64,000 nucleotides of DNA from assembly GCA_024663395.1 (NCBI GenBank), contig JANFAH010000002.1, forward strand, positions 558,001-622,000, read 5' to 3'. Source of the DNA: Pisolithus tinctorius (lineage: Eukaryota; Basidiomycota; Agaricomycetes; Boletales; Pisolithaceae). This document shows, piece after piece, positions 42,674 to 53,628 of the stretch; the stretch's first letter is position 1, and each line of letters begins with the position of its first letter. A model generated the notes under the pieces. The model made no database searches, was not told the DNA's origin, and saw nothing but the letters and a program-made list of their open reading frames with translations. Made by a program: the position numbers and the translations under genes.

Positions 42674-42998
42674 TGGCGGGGTTTCAGGCCTTCGGGGAGT
42701 CGAGTGGATAAAGCCACTGGGAAAATCAGGGGCAGTGAGATCTAGGTGATCCGACGCGACGGATATCTGATCTGCCGAGATATCAGGAGGGGTGATCGCG
42801 GGTAGTACCCACGGAATGTCAGCGGGTAATTGCGCGTGATCCGGTGTTATGGGTGAAACAGGGTGGAAAATGTCGGAGTCTTCTGACAGGTTGAGATTGC
42901 GAAAGTGCAGGCGTAAATTTTCTAGTTCGGTGCGTTCGGCGGTGCGCCTGAGCGACCTTCTGGAAGCGACAGCAGAATCCCTCGCGGTGGGCTCCAGT

Positions 42999-43652
42999 TG
43001 TAAGAAAAGTCCAAGTAGCTGTATAACACGAGCTAGATGGCTTAGATAACAACAATAAGAAATGAAGGGAACGAATTGTTCGTCCCAAGGGATTCTGGAC
43101 TGTCAGGACCAGAAGGGGAGACCCAGCGCTTTGTAGCGGTAGTGTTTCGTGGTGTGCGCGGCGTGGTCCGCGGAGTAGTACTGGCGATGCGAGCGGTGCG
43201 AGCGGTATACGTAGTTCGTGCGCGGCGGAATGCGAGATGTGCGGTGTAGACGAAGTGGAAAGGAAACTCGTGGTGACCTTCCGAGTGCCAAAAGGTATCA
43301 TTCTGTACCTAAGTACAGGGCTTTATAGTCCAGACAAACCCGGAACCTAAGTAAGACGGGGTACAGTAAAGGAAAGCCGCGCGACAGCGCGTACACAGAA
43401 GACAGGCCAAACAGAGGCCGAGGGTATACTACAAGCACTAAAGGAATAGAGACCGTGATAAGAGAAGGAGTCCAAGGAAAAACAACAACCGGAGCACAGC
43501 GGCCGTGGGTATAGCATTGCGCGAGAGGGAGCGAGGGCGCGGGAAGGTAGCGTGCGAACAATGGTGAACGCGAGAGGGGAGCGGATGTAACAGTAGTCAC
43601 GGAACGGTTAATGATAGGGGCTTACACGTCCAGGGAATGCGGATTCCTCACA
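42999..43652 (-). repeat. Ty3/Gypsy B right LTR (5' LTR)
   Basis: 654 bp, TGTAAG...CTCACA, uninterrupted, and followed by GCGC at 43653-43656. It contains the intact site GTGCGCGGCGTGG (about 43156) into which element A jumped in the other LTR, so the pre-insertion sequence is known. Confidence 0.95.
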
Positions 43653-43653
43653 G

Positions 43654-45285
43654 CGCTATTGGGCGGTAGGCCTTTGGTGTCATATAGTCCAGTTTGTTCA
43701 GTTTGTGGAGTATGACAGTTATTGATTCCCTCCAGGGGTCATAGTATGTGCGTAGGGCGAATACTGCATTGAAGGAATGTAGTAAGTAGTCTAGAAGCAG
43801 CAGAGATTTTTGGAATATGATGTTAGCCACTCCATCTGGCCCTGGTGCTTTGTATGGGCTGAGGTTTCTGATGGTTCACGCAAGTTGGTCTCTCATGATG
43901 GGGGACCCTGATGTTGCTGGTTCCAGGTAGTCGTAGTCTTGCGGTACCGATGAGTAGGTTGGGGGCAGAGGGAACAATGTTCATGCAAAGAGCTGGCTTT
44001 TGTCTTTGTTGGAATTGACCATTGTGATGTTGCCTTCATCATCTACTCTTTTGAGAGATGGTATTCTGGCCTTACTGCCATCACTGTACGGTTTGGATAG
44101 GTAACTGTTGGCAGTCCAGAGGTCTTCATTGTTAGCCTCTTCTAACCAGTCTCTCCAGTGGTTTTTCTTGGCTTCGCAGATAGCCTTATTGTATTCTTTG
44201 GCTTTGCTTTTTCTTAGGCTGTGACTTGTGTGATTGCAGATTGCTTGGAACGTGTAGGAAGCTTTACTTAGCATTTTGAGCTCCTTCTGTAGAGTAGTCA
44301 ATTCTTTCATCCACCAGCATTTCTTGTGTGGGTGTGGCCTCGATCTTGGTACTGCTTTCTCCAGAGTAGCACACAGTGCTTCATCTATGCCTCACGTTTT
44401 TGCTTGGAACTCTTGCTCGTTTGCAATTATTGAGGGTGGTCCAATCTTGATCAGTTCAGCTTTCAGCATTTTGTTGAATTTTTCCCAGTTGACCTCTTGA
44501 TAGTTGTATCCTGGAGGAGACATGGATAGGGTGAGGTCCATGTTGATGCATGTCAGGATTGGGATGTGGTCTGTGTTGGGGCCTCTGTCTTCTGGGCTCG
44601 TGTTGCAACTGGTCAGCTCTTCCATTGTTGGCACTGTACAGAACACATTGTCTGGGCATGTTCAGTTGCCTGTGGATGACGATTGGAGAGTAGGTATCCC
44701 TTTGGGTAGTACTTGCACCATTCTGTAGTCTGCCACTAATTCTAGGAGTTTTTGCACGGAGCTTAGCACCCTTGCTGTGAACAGGTGATGGTTGTGGTCC
44801 TCGTCCCACAGCAGGTGGTGTCTGTTGAAGTCGCCCAGCCATATCATGTGGTCATTCACCGTCGGTCTGACTTTATCAACATTTACAGTAAGGAAGGTGT
44901 TCATTGTCTCTAGTGTTTGGTCATGTGTACAGTCATTGTAGATGTTGAATATCATGTAAGCACCTTTTGTGGTTCTTAGCTGCATTATAATGATGTCTGT
45001 GGAGGGGAAGGCTATCTGTTCCCAAATGTTAGTACTGATTTTTGAATTGATTAGGGTTACTGCTCGAGGTCTAGTATTTTGGGTGGTTTTCATTGTGGGG
45101 TATACTACTCTCCAGTGGGTGTTCGCTCAGATGTTGCCTAACTGGTCGATTGGGGGTTCCTGAATTGCGATTATGTCCCATTTGTCCGCTATTTGGCTGT
45201 TTAATAAAGAGTGTAGCGCTGTGTGAGAAGTGTTGAGGTTTTGTTGCCATATTCGTAGTTTAGTTAGTGCATTGGTTCAGGGTTG
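43654..45285 (-). pseudogene. LINE ORF2, N-terminal half: APE endonuclease and RT start
   Basis: From about 45285 downward, the segments read NTSHTALHSLLNSQIADKWD and AIQEPPIDQLGN (endonuclease start), then MIWLGDFNRHHLLWDE (about 44860) and NTDHIPIL (about 44570), giving the APE-type endonuclease. The RT start (LSPYKAPGPDGV near 43850; KAYRPIAL at 43656) follows. Several TGA/TAG codons (near 45130, 44660, 44395, 43980, 43875) interrupt it. The RT continues at 20240 beyond the nested elements. Confidence 0.85.
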
Positions 45286-45289
45286 GTGT

Positions 45290-47140
45290 TCAGGCATCAA
45301 TTAGGGACTGGGTGGGGTTTGGGATCTCTGTCTGTAGGTTGGCTGCAGGGGTGGGCTGAGTCTGGGTCATGTTGTCAGGAGGGGGGATGTTGCATGTCAT
45401 GTGGTGACGTGCGATTGGGCCACCTCTGCCTCCCCTTATTCTGTTGTTCATGCCTTGTCTTGGTGGGTTGGCTGAGTAGTTGATGGCTTTGCCCAAGGTC
45501 ATTTGCCTGAGTTGGCCTGGGCTGAGCAGGGTTGACGTTGGGGGTCTTGTAGGTATGATTGGGCCTGTTGGTCTTGGGGGTAGCTCGATGTGTGTCCACT
45601 CTTCTGCTGTTGGGAAGTATGGCATGCGGTTTTCTGGGGTTCGATCGTCCATTGCATTGTGTCTTCTTGTGAAGTCCAGGCAGTTTCTATCAGCGCTGGA
45701 GTGGGAGTCATTGTCTTGGCAGTTTATGCAGAAGTGGGTGGTGGCATTGCATTCCTGCATGCGATGGGCTTGGGCACATATACCACAGGTGTTGGATTCT
45801 TGTTTGCAGTCCCTGGCCAGATGTCTTATATGTTGGCACTTGAGGCACCTGACCAGTTCCTTTTTGTCCTTGTGGGGGCATAGTCTGTTGAAGCCCCAGT
45901 AAAGGCCATCTCTTAGCAGTTGGTTGGCCGCTTCTGGGGAGGTGAGGGAGATGAGTGCATGTGTGACTTGTTGGTTGGGTGTGTGTTTGGCTGGGTCCTT
46001 GATCCATTTGATTTGTGTGATCAATCTTGGCAGGATGTTATTTTCGTTTTCCATGTCGCAAAGGGTATCTGGATTGTCTATCAGCGTTGAAATGGGGAGG
46101 AAAGGAATTACTATGTTATAGTGTCAATCTTTGATCAGTACTTCACTGCCTAGTTTGGCTAAGAAGGTAGCCTTGTTGGCTGGTTCCTTGATCCATGCTG
46201 CTGCTTCTTGGCTGTTGAGTTCGATTAGGAGGCCATTGTTGCGTAGTTGTGTGACTGATTTGAGCTGCATGTTGGGGCCATCAATTCGGTCCACTGCTTC
46301 CAGTGCTTGTTTGATCAGGTCGATGATGGTTTCCCTCGGGGTGGTGTTGTTTAGCTGGTGGTGGTTGCTGTTCGGATCAATAAGTATTTGCCTTTCTCTG
46401 ATGGCTGTGTGGGCTTTGGCATATTCTGGTGAGAAGCGTTTGCCTAATGGTATTTGGTTCAGGTTAGATGGGTTTGAGGTGAGCACGTCTTTGTATGGCA
46501 TGGGGGGTTTGGTGGGTTCCTGGGTCGTGATATGGTTCTTTAGGTCCTCTAGCGACAATTTGATTGTGCCCATGTCCATGATCAGGTTTTGTACTTTGTT
46601 CTCCAGTTGATCAGTGTTTGTGCTGTTGGACATGCTGGTGAGAGACTCGACCTTCCTAGTGATGTTGTCACTTAGTGTTTCTGCAGTTTCATTGATTCTC
46701 GTCAGGTTTTCTGAGGCTGATAAAATCTTTGCTACTTGAGGGGAGATGGTGGCGATTACTGAGGTTTCTAGTTTGTCTGATATGGCTTTAGTGATTGTCT
46801 CAGCTAGTGTTGATGCTGCGAGGTCCTTGACCAAGTAGGCTGCCACACGGATGGCTGAGCATAGCATGTTGTTCACACCTTTGGTCTGTGATATGTAGAA
46901 GAGGGCATGTGAGATGTGCTCGGGCATGGCCAGTTCACCTTGTATTGTGTATAGCTGGTCTAAGAATAGTCTGGCTGATTCCATATCTTTTATATCAGCA
47001 TCTGGGTCATTAATGATTTCTTCTAAGGAGAAGCCATTGCTTCTGGTAGCCTTGCCTAGACCTGACATGCGAGGGGCTGGCGGGGGGCCTGACATGGCGT
47101 GGGAGCTTGACCTCGAGGACGTTTGTCCAGTTGAGGTCAT
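45290..47140 (-). pseudogene. LINE ORF1 (gag-like, CCHC), one nonsense codon
   Basis: One frame of about 617 codons from ATG 47140 to 45290, broken only by a TGA at 46126-46124 where CGA would fit. The first half is helical with a coiled-coil character (LASTLAETITKAISDKLETS..). The second half holds three zinc-knuckle-like motifs (CLKCQHIRHLARDC, CGICAQAHRMQEC, CINCQDNDSHSSADRNC) near 45870-45690. This is the usual RNA-binding ORF1 of I/Tad-type LINEs. Confidence 0.88.
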
Positions 47141-47566
47141 ATGTTAGGAACTTGGGTTTGGGTGGGGTGGGTGGTGCTGTGTGCTTAGGATAGATGCTTG
47201 TGGCTCAGTAAGACGCTACTATACGTCGCTTTTTGCTTGCGATGGGCCCTGCTTTCACTGGCTGCTATGAAGAGTCCTGAAAATTTTCAGGGTCTCAGTT
47301 GGGGTGCCAAGTGGAGCGGAGTCAAGAAGTGTCTCAGCATTAGGAATTGAGAAGGATCCAGCTAACTTTCGGGCCATGAAGCACTGCTGCGGAATCCTGT
47401 AAACCCACAACAGTGTCAAGTGTTTTGTTACCCTTGATGCTGATGCAGCACCTCAAGTGCGTCATTGAATGCTTTTTTCAGACTGAGTGGTGGCATCTCA
47501 GTCTGATGTAGACAGATGACTTCAGGAGAAGGGGAGTATGTTCCCTCATGTTTTGGATAGAAATAT

Positions 47567-48955
47567 AATGTTAGTTCCAGAGTCCATATTTGGGCACTAA
47601 CAAACTCTGCCTAAAGACTGCATATCTAAATCCTAAGTACAACATGTAAAATGCAACTTGAAGGCCCACACTCCACAGGCCTTCAAGGGGCCTGTTTGGC
47701 AACTTCGCGAAGTCCAAAGCATACAAGAATCTAGTGGAAAAAAGTCTGTATCTCAGTAATGCAATAGTACAAAAGTAAAAGGAGCAGTGGTGTTCTCGAG
47801 TCAAATTCGCAATTTGCAGTTGAAGTCCAAAGCCTATGTAAGCACAGTCATTGCTTTGCATCTTCCTGCCATCATGGAGCCACTGGCTGCCCTCCCTCTT
47901 AGCTAGCTTGCACATGTCACAATTTCCCCAGACAGCACTCTGCAACACAAGCTCGTTGCTTTTGGCATGCCATTCGCTAATGGAGTTGCCATTTCCCTCT
48001 CCCCACCATCACCCTCGGAGAGGTCTACTTCTATGATCGCGACCCATTGACCAACAACTTGAAGTTTAGTCACAGCGTTCCTGTTCCACTCCCTCCAGAC
48101 AATATCATGCATGCTGATGATGGTGCTCTCACCTCGACGGGTTACCCGCACTTCCCTTCTCTTGCAGCTGTCGCAGCCAACAAAAACCTGGGCGAAGGCA
48201 GCTAGTTGGTTCATTTCTCTCTGCCAAATCTCAAACACTATCCACACAAAATACAAGAGGGATTTTGTGAAGAGAACCTCTCCCTGATTTAGCATCATGA
48301 AGAAATGAGAGTAATCATTGTTGGGGGATGTAACCCTTCATAATCCCTTGTGAAGCTTCTTTGATTTAATCCTTGGAAATATTAATTTGCAGCCCCCCTG
48401 CCCCCTTGATACTCATGCTTCTTTTCTGCAGCAAGATGCAAGGAAAAATAGTTGAATATTGGTGATTGTATATCAGCTGCTAGTGTGGGGTTCTCGAGTT
48501 GCTCTGGTGACCAGGGGTGACATTCTTTTGGAATCAGCTTTCCCCTTCGCTCTTGTGCTGATCACTTCAGACAGGGGGGCTGAAAGATCTCACGTATCTA
48601 CTTCTTGTGCGCATAGTTTGACCACATGAAGCCAAGGCTTACCAGCACCTATTATGTGACTTTGAATCATAAAACTACTGGTAAGATTCTCTGAGTCAAT
48701 CATGCATAATTTGTATGTATATGCTTAGTGGATGTTAGTTCCAGAGCTCAGAGTGCCTAAAAGCCGCATGCCCAAATCCTAAGTACGATACCTAAAAAGC
48801 AAAGGTTCACATTTCACAATCCTTGGACTCATCTGGCAACTTCACCAAGTCCCAAGTACAAATGTAAGAAGAGTAATAATGTTCTGGAGTCAAGTTTCTG
48901 ATTTGAAGCTGAAGTTCAAATTCACATGAGCATAATCTTTGCTTTACATGCCTTC
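47567..48955. repeat. Degenerate direct repeats flanking a gene fragment
   Basis: Copies at about 47567-47875 and 48727-48955 share the start TGTTAGTTCCAGAG and, in order, AAATCCTAAGTAC, CTGGCAACTTC or TTGGCAACTTC, GTCAA, and TTTGCTTTRCAT. They are diverged and of unequal length. They may be LTR-like ends of a small element or an old dispersed repeat. Confidence 0.5.
47961..48290 (+). pseudogene. Paraoxonase/SMP-30-like beta-propeller gene fragment
   Basis: A plus-strand frame reads GEVYFYDRDPLTNNLKFSHS (from about 48012) followed by VPVPLPPDNIMHADDGAL and HFPSLAAVAAN. A preceding FANGVAIS block sits in another frame, so at least one indel separates them. From memory, the N-G-V-A-I-S and DNIMHADDGAL motifs are typical of fungal calcium-dependent phosphotriesterase/arylesterase proteins. 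Only a short piece of the propeller is visible, followed by stops. It sits between two copies of a direct repeat, which would fit capture of a host gene piece by a mobile element. Confidence 0.5.
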
Positions 48956-49035
48956 ACCTTATACAGTCATTCACACCTATCCAGCTATTTCCATCTTCAT
49001 GGGAGACTGATACTATGCATGATGGGATTCAGTTA
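48291..49035. other. No gene recognised
   Basis: Apart from the second direct repeat at 48727-48955, no coding or RNA feature is supported. Confidence 0.4.
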
Positions 49036-49440
49036 TTATGTGATCTGCATGGGAGATTGCGAGAGGGTGCACCTACTGATGCACTTCTGCCTGTGAGCTG
49101 TCAATGATTCTTTTCTCATATACCTCTTCCCACATTTCTCACACTGCACTTTCACTCCTAGATGCTTCTCTTTGACATGGCAGGCCACATTCCTCCAAAG
49201 CATTTCATCAACACATCCTGTCCATGGACAGTAAACCGATTCGAATTGTTTGTGGACATGATTATGTAAGTGAAGGTGGTACAAAATGGAGGTGGTTGTA
49301 CCCTCGAGGGGTAGGGTGCACCCAGGCCCCAAATGACACTGGCGTTCCATTGTGAAATAGGGCATGGCAGTTGGAGTCTGTTCCAGAGGTACTGGTAACA
49401 GCTGATCTAGCCCATGGATATGATTGCTGGCCACTTCCAT
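49036..49440 (-). CDS. C2H2 zinc-finger protein, small
   Basis: A 134-aa open frame. The C-terminal half has two fingers: CPWTGC...HVKEKH and CEKCGKRYMRKESLTAHRQKC. The second uses Cys as its last ligand (C-x2-C-x12-H-x4-C). Fingers of this C-P-W-x-G-C type occur in many Agaricomycete-specific small proteins; a DNA-binding role is inferred. An ORF just upstream (49624-49442, MMKYTALPFLVSDANNQVIL) may be a first exon, but the intervening sequence would be a very short intron. Unlike its neighbours it has no internal stop. Confidence 0.55.
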   Translation of the reverse strand: MEVASNHIHGLDQLLPVPLEQTPTAMPYFTMERQCHLGPGCTLPLEGTTTSILYHLHLHNHVHKQFESVYCPWTGCVDEMLWRNVACHVKEKHLGVKVQCEKCGKRYMRKESLTAHRQKCISRCTLSQSPMQIT

Positions 49441-49624
49441 GTCATTGATGATCTGAAATGTCAGCTGTCGCCTGCAGATTTACAAAATTCTCAGATGCAC
49501 ATTGACTGTACAAGAGTAGGGCTTCCATGAACTCTTCACCTGTTACATGAGGCACCAGTAGGAGCAGGATAACCTGGTTGTTGGCATCTGACACTAGAAA
49601 AGGTAGAGCAGTGTATTTCATCAT

Positions 49625-50040
49625 TGGTGATGTGTTACAGCGAAGATATGAGTATGGTAAGCACAGGTTATTCTTCTGTCAAATTATCCTTGCTGTTTAT
49701 GTGTAGAGAAAAAGCACAAAGATAGCAATGGTTCTTTGTGCCACCGGTACTGTATGGGATTCAAAAACCACCCAGTGAGGGAGACATGGTGCGATGGTTT
49801 CTGGCATTTTTCATTCCTGTTATCACTCATCAACTAGAAAGGTTGACTGGTTGAATTTTGGACATGGTGTTGATACTCTATAGACTGGCCCACCCACCAA
49901 AGTACAGATCAATACATAGAGAAGTGAATGTGTGGTGACATGACTAATGTTGTAGCACAGCCACAATATGGGGAAGCATGCACTCAGGGGCAGCTTAGTC
50001 ATGTGCGAGGTTTATAGTGTTGAAAATGAAGTGACTACAG
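49625..50040. other. No gene recognised
   Basis: AT-rich, no credible ORF. It leads into the palindrome-bearing minisatellite. Confidence 0.4.
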
Positions 50041-50482
50041 TCACATGATATCATGTGATCTGAGGTTTGTGTCACTGCATGACCATTGAGAGCATGTGAC
50101 AGACCTTTGTGGTGAGCCGAGGCACTGGATCACGTGATTGAGGTCACATGACAAACCTTTGTGGTGAGCCGAAGCTCCAGATCACATGATTGCAGTCATG
50201 TGACACATTTTTGCTGTGACCCAGAGTGCCAGATCATGTGACCCTTGTCACGTGAGGGACCTTTGCGCTGACCGAAGGCACCAGATCACGTGACTAATGT
50301 CACATGACCAAGACCCTGCTGACTCTGCGGCAGGTTCTCATGTGACCCCAGATTGTGGTGCCAATGTCACGTGACTGAGATGGCATCATGCTCAGGGCAC
50401 CTTTCAGTCATGTGACCATTACATCATCGGTCATGTGACCAAAAACACGTGACCCCCTACCATGTGATCTGCTGTCATGTGA
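50041..50482. repeat. 52-bp minisatellite with paired TCACGTGA-type palindromes
   Basis: Fifteen exact octamers of the forms TCACGTGA, TCACATGA or TCATGTGA lie here. First-position octamers start at 50130, 50182, 50234, 50286 and 50338, exactly 52 bp apart. Partners lie 14 bp later, at 50144, 50196, 50248 and 50300. Further copies (50041, 50051, 50367, 50408, 50431, 50475) are less regular. The unit also contains ACCTTTGTGGTGAGCC. The octamers include the E-box CACGTG bound by bHLH factors such as Cbf1. Confidence 0.85.
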
Positions 50483-51236
50483 GCTTACCACTACCTCTCA
50501 ACACTACACTTTTCATAGTCAGTGGTAGTCAAAAATGTGCACTACAAAAATGAAGCATAGTCTACACTACACAACACTAATGTCAACTGCTACTTGTAAT
50601 AATACTGCATTAACACCACAGGGAATGACAATGGAGTGATATGGTCATAATGAAAGTTGTAGTCCCTGATTGTGCAATCATGACAGTATGCTTATCTTAT
50701 CAGAAAGTGGAAAATTGCGTGAGAAAAACACAGAATACCAAGAGAAACACAAGTGTATACACAAAATGTCACTGGACCTGAATGTCAATTAGGATTGGAG
50801 AATCCCCAGTGGGCTGCATCAGGAAAACAAAACTTTTTCTAAGTGGTCTAATAGTCTACACTGCATCTAATGATGTCTTGATATTTGCAGCACTTTAGTG
50901 CTCATTGTCTAACATCATCTAATTCATGCTGTCTTACTGACACACTTGTTTTTCTGTGGTCCTAATGTGGTCTGTAAGTGACTTATTGATATCTTCATGC
51001 CACTATATTACTGTAACTCTTGATTCATAGTACTTGTCACAACCATGCATTTACTCTAAGTCCCTACTCACTCCACACCCTACTCCACTGCTCATTCACA
51101 CTCTCTGCACCAACTCTGCCTGCACTCTACCATTTATGAGTCTCCTCCACTCTGCCTTCTGTTGGACTTGTACCAGTCTCTCATCAGCCCATGCAGGCCA
51201 TCCTTGTGCACCACATGGTCCATCACCTGGACATGA
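50483..51236. other. No gene recognised
   Basis: AT-rich with very few CpG dinucleotides. No ORF, repeat array or RNA gene could be supported. Confidence 0.4.
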
Positions 51237-51239
51237 TTA

Positions 51240-52564
51240 AATTGCAAGGTCAATATGGAAGATCAATATGGGAATGTCTGAGTAAATCAATATGGAAGTA
51301 AGTGGAGGAATGTTTGTCAGGTGAAGAAAGTCAGTGTAAGTGTTGCACAGGCTGGGTTTTTCTAGGTGTGGTGGAAGATGACAAAGCTGTGGGGGGCATG
51401 AGACATTGCTATAGGATGGGGTGATGATGGCATATGAGCTTTGGTTGATGATGTGGAGGACAGGTGGGATGCATAGTGATGTAGATCCACAGACCTGCCC
51501 CCCCAGTGTCCAGATGGCATTGATGATTCCCAAGCAATAGAATGTAGCAATGGGTTGGGCATGACAGTGGGGAATGCTTGTGAAGTCAAGTGATAACCAT
51601 CCACAGTCATTTAGGGAGTGTACTTGGGATCTGCATGTGAAGGGGGGGTGGTGGGTCCCTTCACAGGAAATGAAATGAAAGCTGTGGGACTTGTATTTAA
51701 GGAGAGCACAGATGTGACTTGGAGAGAAGGCATGTTTGCAGAGGCTGGCAGTGTTGATCATGGCACAGTGGTGTAGGGTTAGCAAGGGGTAGGTGCAGAA
51801 TAGAGAGTTGGCAGTGAAGAAATTCATGACAGCAGTTGAATGGAATTGAAAAATGGGAGAGAGAGCTGATGTAGTTTTGGAGATGATGACATCAATGAGC
51901 TTTTCACCATTGCCAAAGGTGGGGACTGTAAAGATGGTGGAGGGGGAGTAGTTACTATCATCAGTGTTGCACTCACAAACAATGTCATAGTTATGTTTAT
52001 TGAGGAGGTTGTAGATTTGTGTGCGGTTGTTTCAAGGGACATACATGTCAAGGTCTGAAGTTGCCCAGTTGCATGCATTGGTGGGGAGTACCATGCGAAG
52101 CACAGCAGATCCAGATACAATGGCATTGCATGCTGAGAGTATGTTGGTGGCGATTTCAGGGTTGGGGAGGGCCTAATGCACTGATGGTCCCTGTGATCAT
52201 TGTCAAAGCATGAAGAGTGTTGTCAGAAGACAAATCATGTGAGGGGGCAGCAGTGTCCAGTAATTGGGAGGTGGCAGACTGGTGGGACAAGGGCCCATCA
52301 GTAGTAATAGAGGTGCTTGTGCTTGGGAGGGTGCCTGTGGACAGGGTAGAGGAAGGGTCAGGTTCATTGCTCAAGGGTGGCTTGCAGGGGACTGGATGCA
52401 AGATAATGGATGTTGTGGTACTTGTGGTAGATGGCGACTCAGTCTGGGGAGCAGCTGGCTCATTGGACATTGAGGCTGGAGTAGCCAGGGAGGTGGCTGC
52501 CGTTCGCATTCATTCAGGAGGGGATGCATCTTTATTTTGAGAGGCATTGTGCTTAGGACCCATG
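51240..52564 (-). pseudogene. Nucleotidyltransferase-like gene, decayed
   Basis: A minus-strand reading starts with MGPKHNASQNKDASPPE (about 52564) and a Ser/Thr/Pro-rich leader. It then runs, after one frame change near 52180, as NPEIATNILSACNAIVSGSA, VLRMVLP, WATSDLDMYVP, then through an in-frame TGA where CGA would fit, then YDIV...FGNGEKLIDVIIS and AVMNFFTANSLFCTYPLLTL to about 51240. The pattern G-S-x(n)-S-D-L-D-x-Y resembles the metal-binding G-S...D-x-D signature of the nucleotidyltransferase fold, and a third acidic residue could be the Asp of LIDVII. I recall similar proteins in many Agaricomycetes without a known function. The catalytic role is inferred from the motif alone. Confidence 0.45.
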
Positions 52565-52824
52565 GCAGTGGATGTTGGTGGGATTGGGTGACAGTGTAAG
52601 GTAGGAATGCTTACAAAGGACCATGCATTTTCCCCAGAAAAGAATTGTTGGGGAGGGTAGACATTGGGGAGACTCCATGTATCATCACAGCAAAAAGGAT
52701 CTCTAGATTCTATGCAAAGGGTAGTGATTTGAGAAAATGAGTTAAGAACTGTAGTGGTGTGTATCGGTTGTACAACAGATTTTCCGAATGAATATGTATA
52801 TCTACTGTAGTTTCTTCTTTGCAC

Positions 52825-53222
52825 TATTTATAATCATTACTGCAAAAATGAACTCTATGATTCTAAGTGGTCTGTAATGTTTACATCACAAAATGTAGTG
52901 TAATGTGGTGATTTCTTTAGGTTACAAGGGTGGAGTGGTTGCTTGGAATGTAGTGGAATGGAGGCTGATCAATTGGGAATTTGATGCAGGATTCAGCTCA
53001 TGTGTAGTTGGTTCAGATGGGTGGACAACCAGGACATCCTTAGTAGTTTGGTTGGTTCACATGTGTCTGATCTCTTTTGGGGTGGATGTCACTATTGGAG
53101 TTCTGGTTGGCTGTGTTGACACTGTTAATAATTCATTTTAAGAGGGAGGGATACAAGCCTGTGAAGGACAGGCAGACTGGAGGCACAGGATTTGTTTGCA
53201 CATCAAGAAGATGCGCAAGTGG
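52825..53222. other. No gene recognised
   Basis: A short plus-strand ORF (52905-53141, 78 aa) starting MVISLGYKGGVVAWN has no recognisable motif and may be chance. Confidence 0.3.
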
Positions 53223-53224
53223 GT

Positions 53225-53610
53225 TCAAACAATGACAAGATTGAATTCTGCATTGATCTTGACCAAATCACTGCAGGATAGCAGAACTTCATGAATTGCT
53301 GTTATGTTGCCATCTTCTTGCATTTCTAGAATTTTGAGTGGCCTGTTCATTCCCAAGGGGGCTCTGGAAGGCTTGGAACACAGGCATTTTGAACTGTGAC
53401 ATTCCAGGTAGCATGCTGCACCCAAGACTCTTCCAAATTTGACAGGTGCTTGGGCATAATTTCAGTGTTCCAAAAGGAAGTTGGAGCAAATGATGAAGCT
53501 GGGAATACCTTGGTAAAAACCTTTCTTTGCATGTGTAGGTGGTGTTGAAATTGAATGGATGGGAGTGGGATTTTGAGAACATGGCTGGCAAAGGTTGCTG
53601 CTAGATTCAA
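53225..53610 (-). pseudogene. Unidentified protein-like segment
   Basis: Two overlapping minus-strand frames read MNLAATFASHVLKIPLPSIQ... then MNRPLKILEMQEDGNITAIH... with one TGA between them. The composition is protein-like but no family is recognised. It ends just before the old LTR-A. Confidence 0.3.
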
Positions 53611-53628
53611 GCATTCAACTTGATTCCA

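Larger units (their letters stand above)
20242..43652 (-). mobile_element. Ty3/Gypsy retrotransposon B, with nested A insertions
   Basis: The LTRs (20242-32397 interrupted, and 42999-43652; about 652 bp each) flank gag, protease and an intact pol on the minus strand, plus an antisense gene between pol and the 3' LTR. The target duplication is GCGC (20238-20241 and 43653-43656). The primer binding site TGGAGCCCACCGCGAGGG (about 42996-42979) is the same as in element A. The CpG content is visibly high, in contrast to the surrounding LINE, in line with a fairly recent insertion. The element interrupts the RT of a LINE. Confidence 0.94.
17335..47335 (-). mobile_element. Full-length Tad/I-like LINE carrying nested Ty3 elements
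   Basis: The 5' UTR (47335-47141), ORF1, ORF2 and a poly(A) end at about 17335 are bounded by a 13-bp target duplication (AGCATTAGGAATT at 17324-17336 and 47336-47348). Without the nested B element and its GCGC duplication it is about 6.6 kb. CpG is scarce, so it is older than the Ty3 elements within it. Confidence 0.85.
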
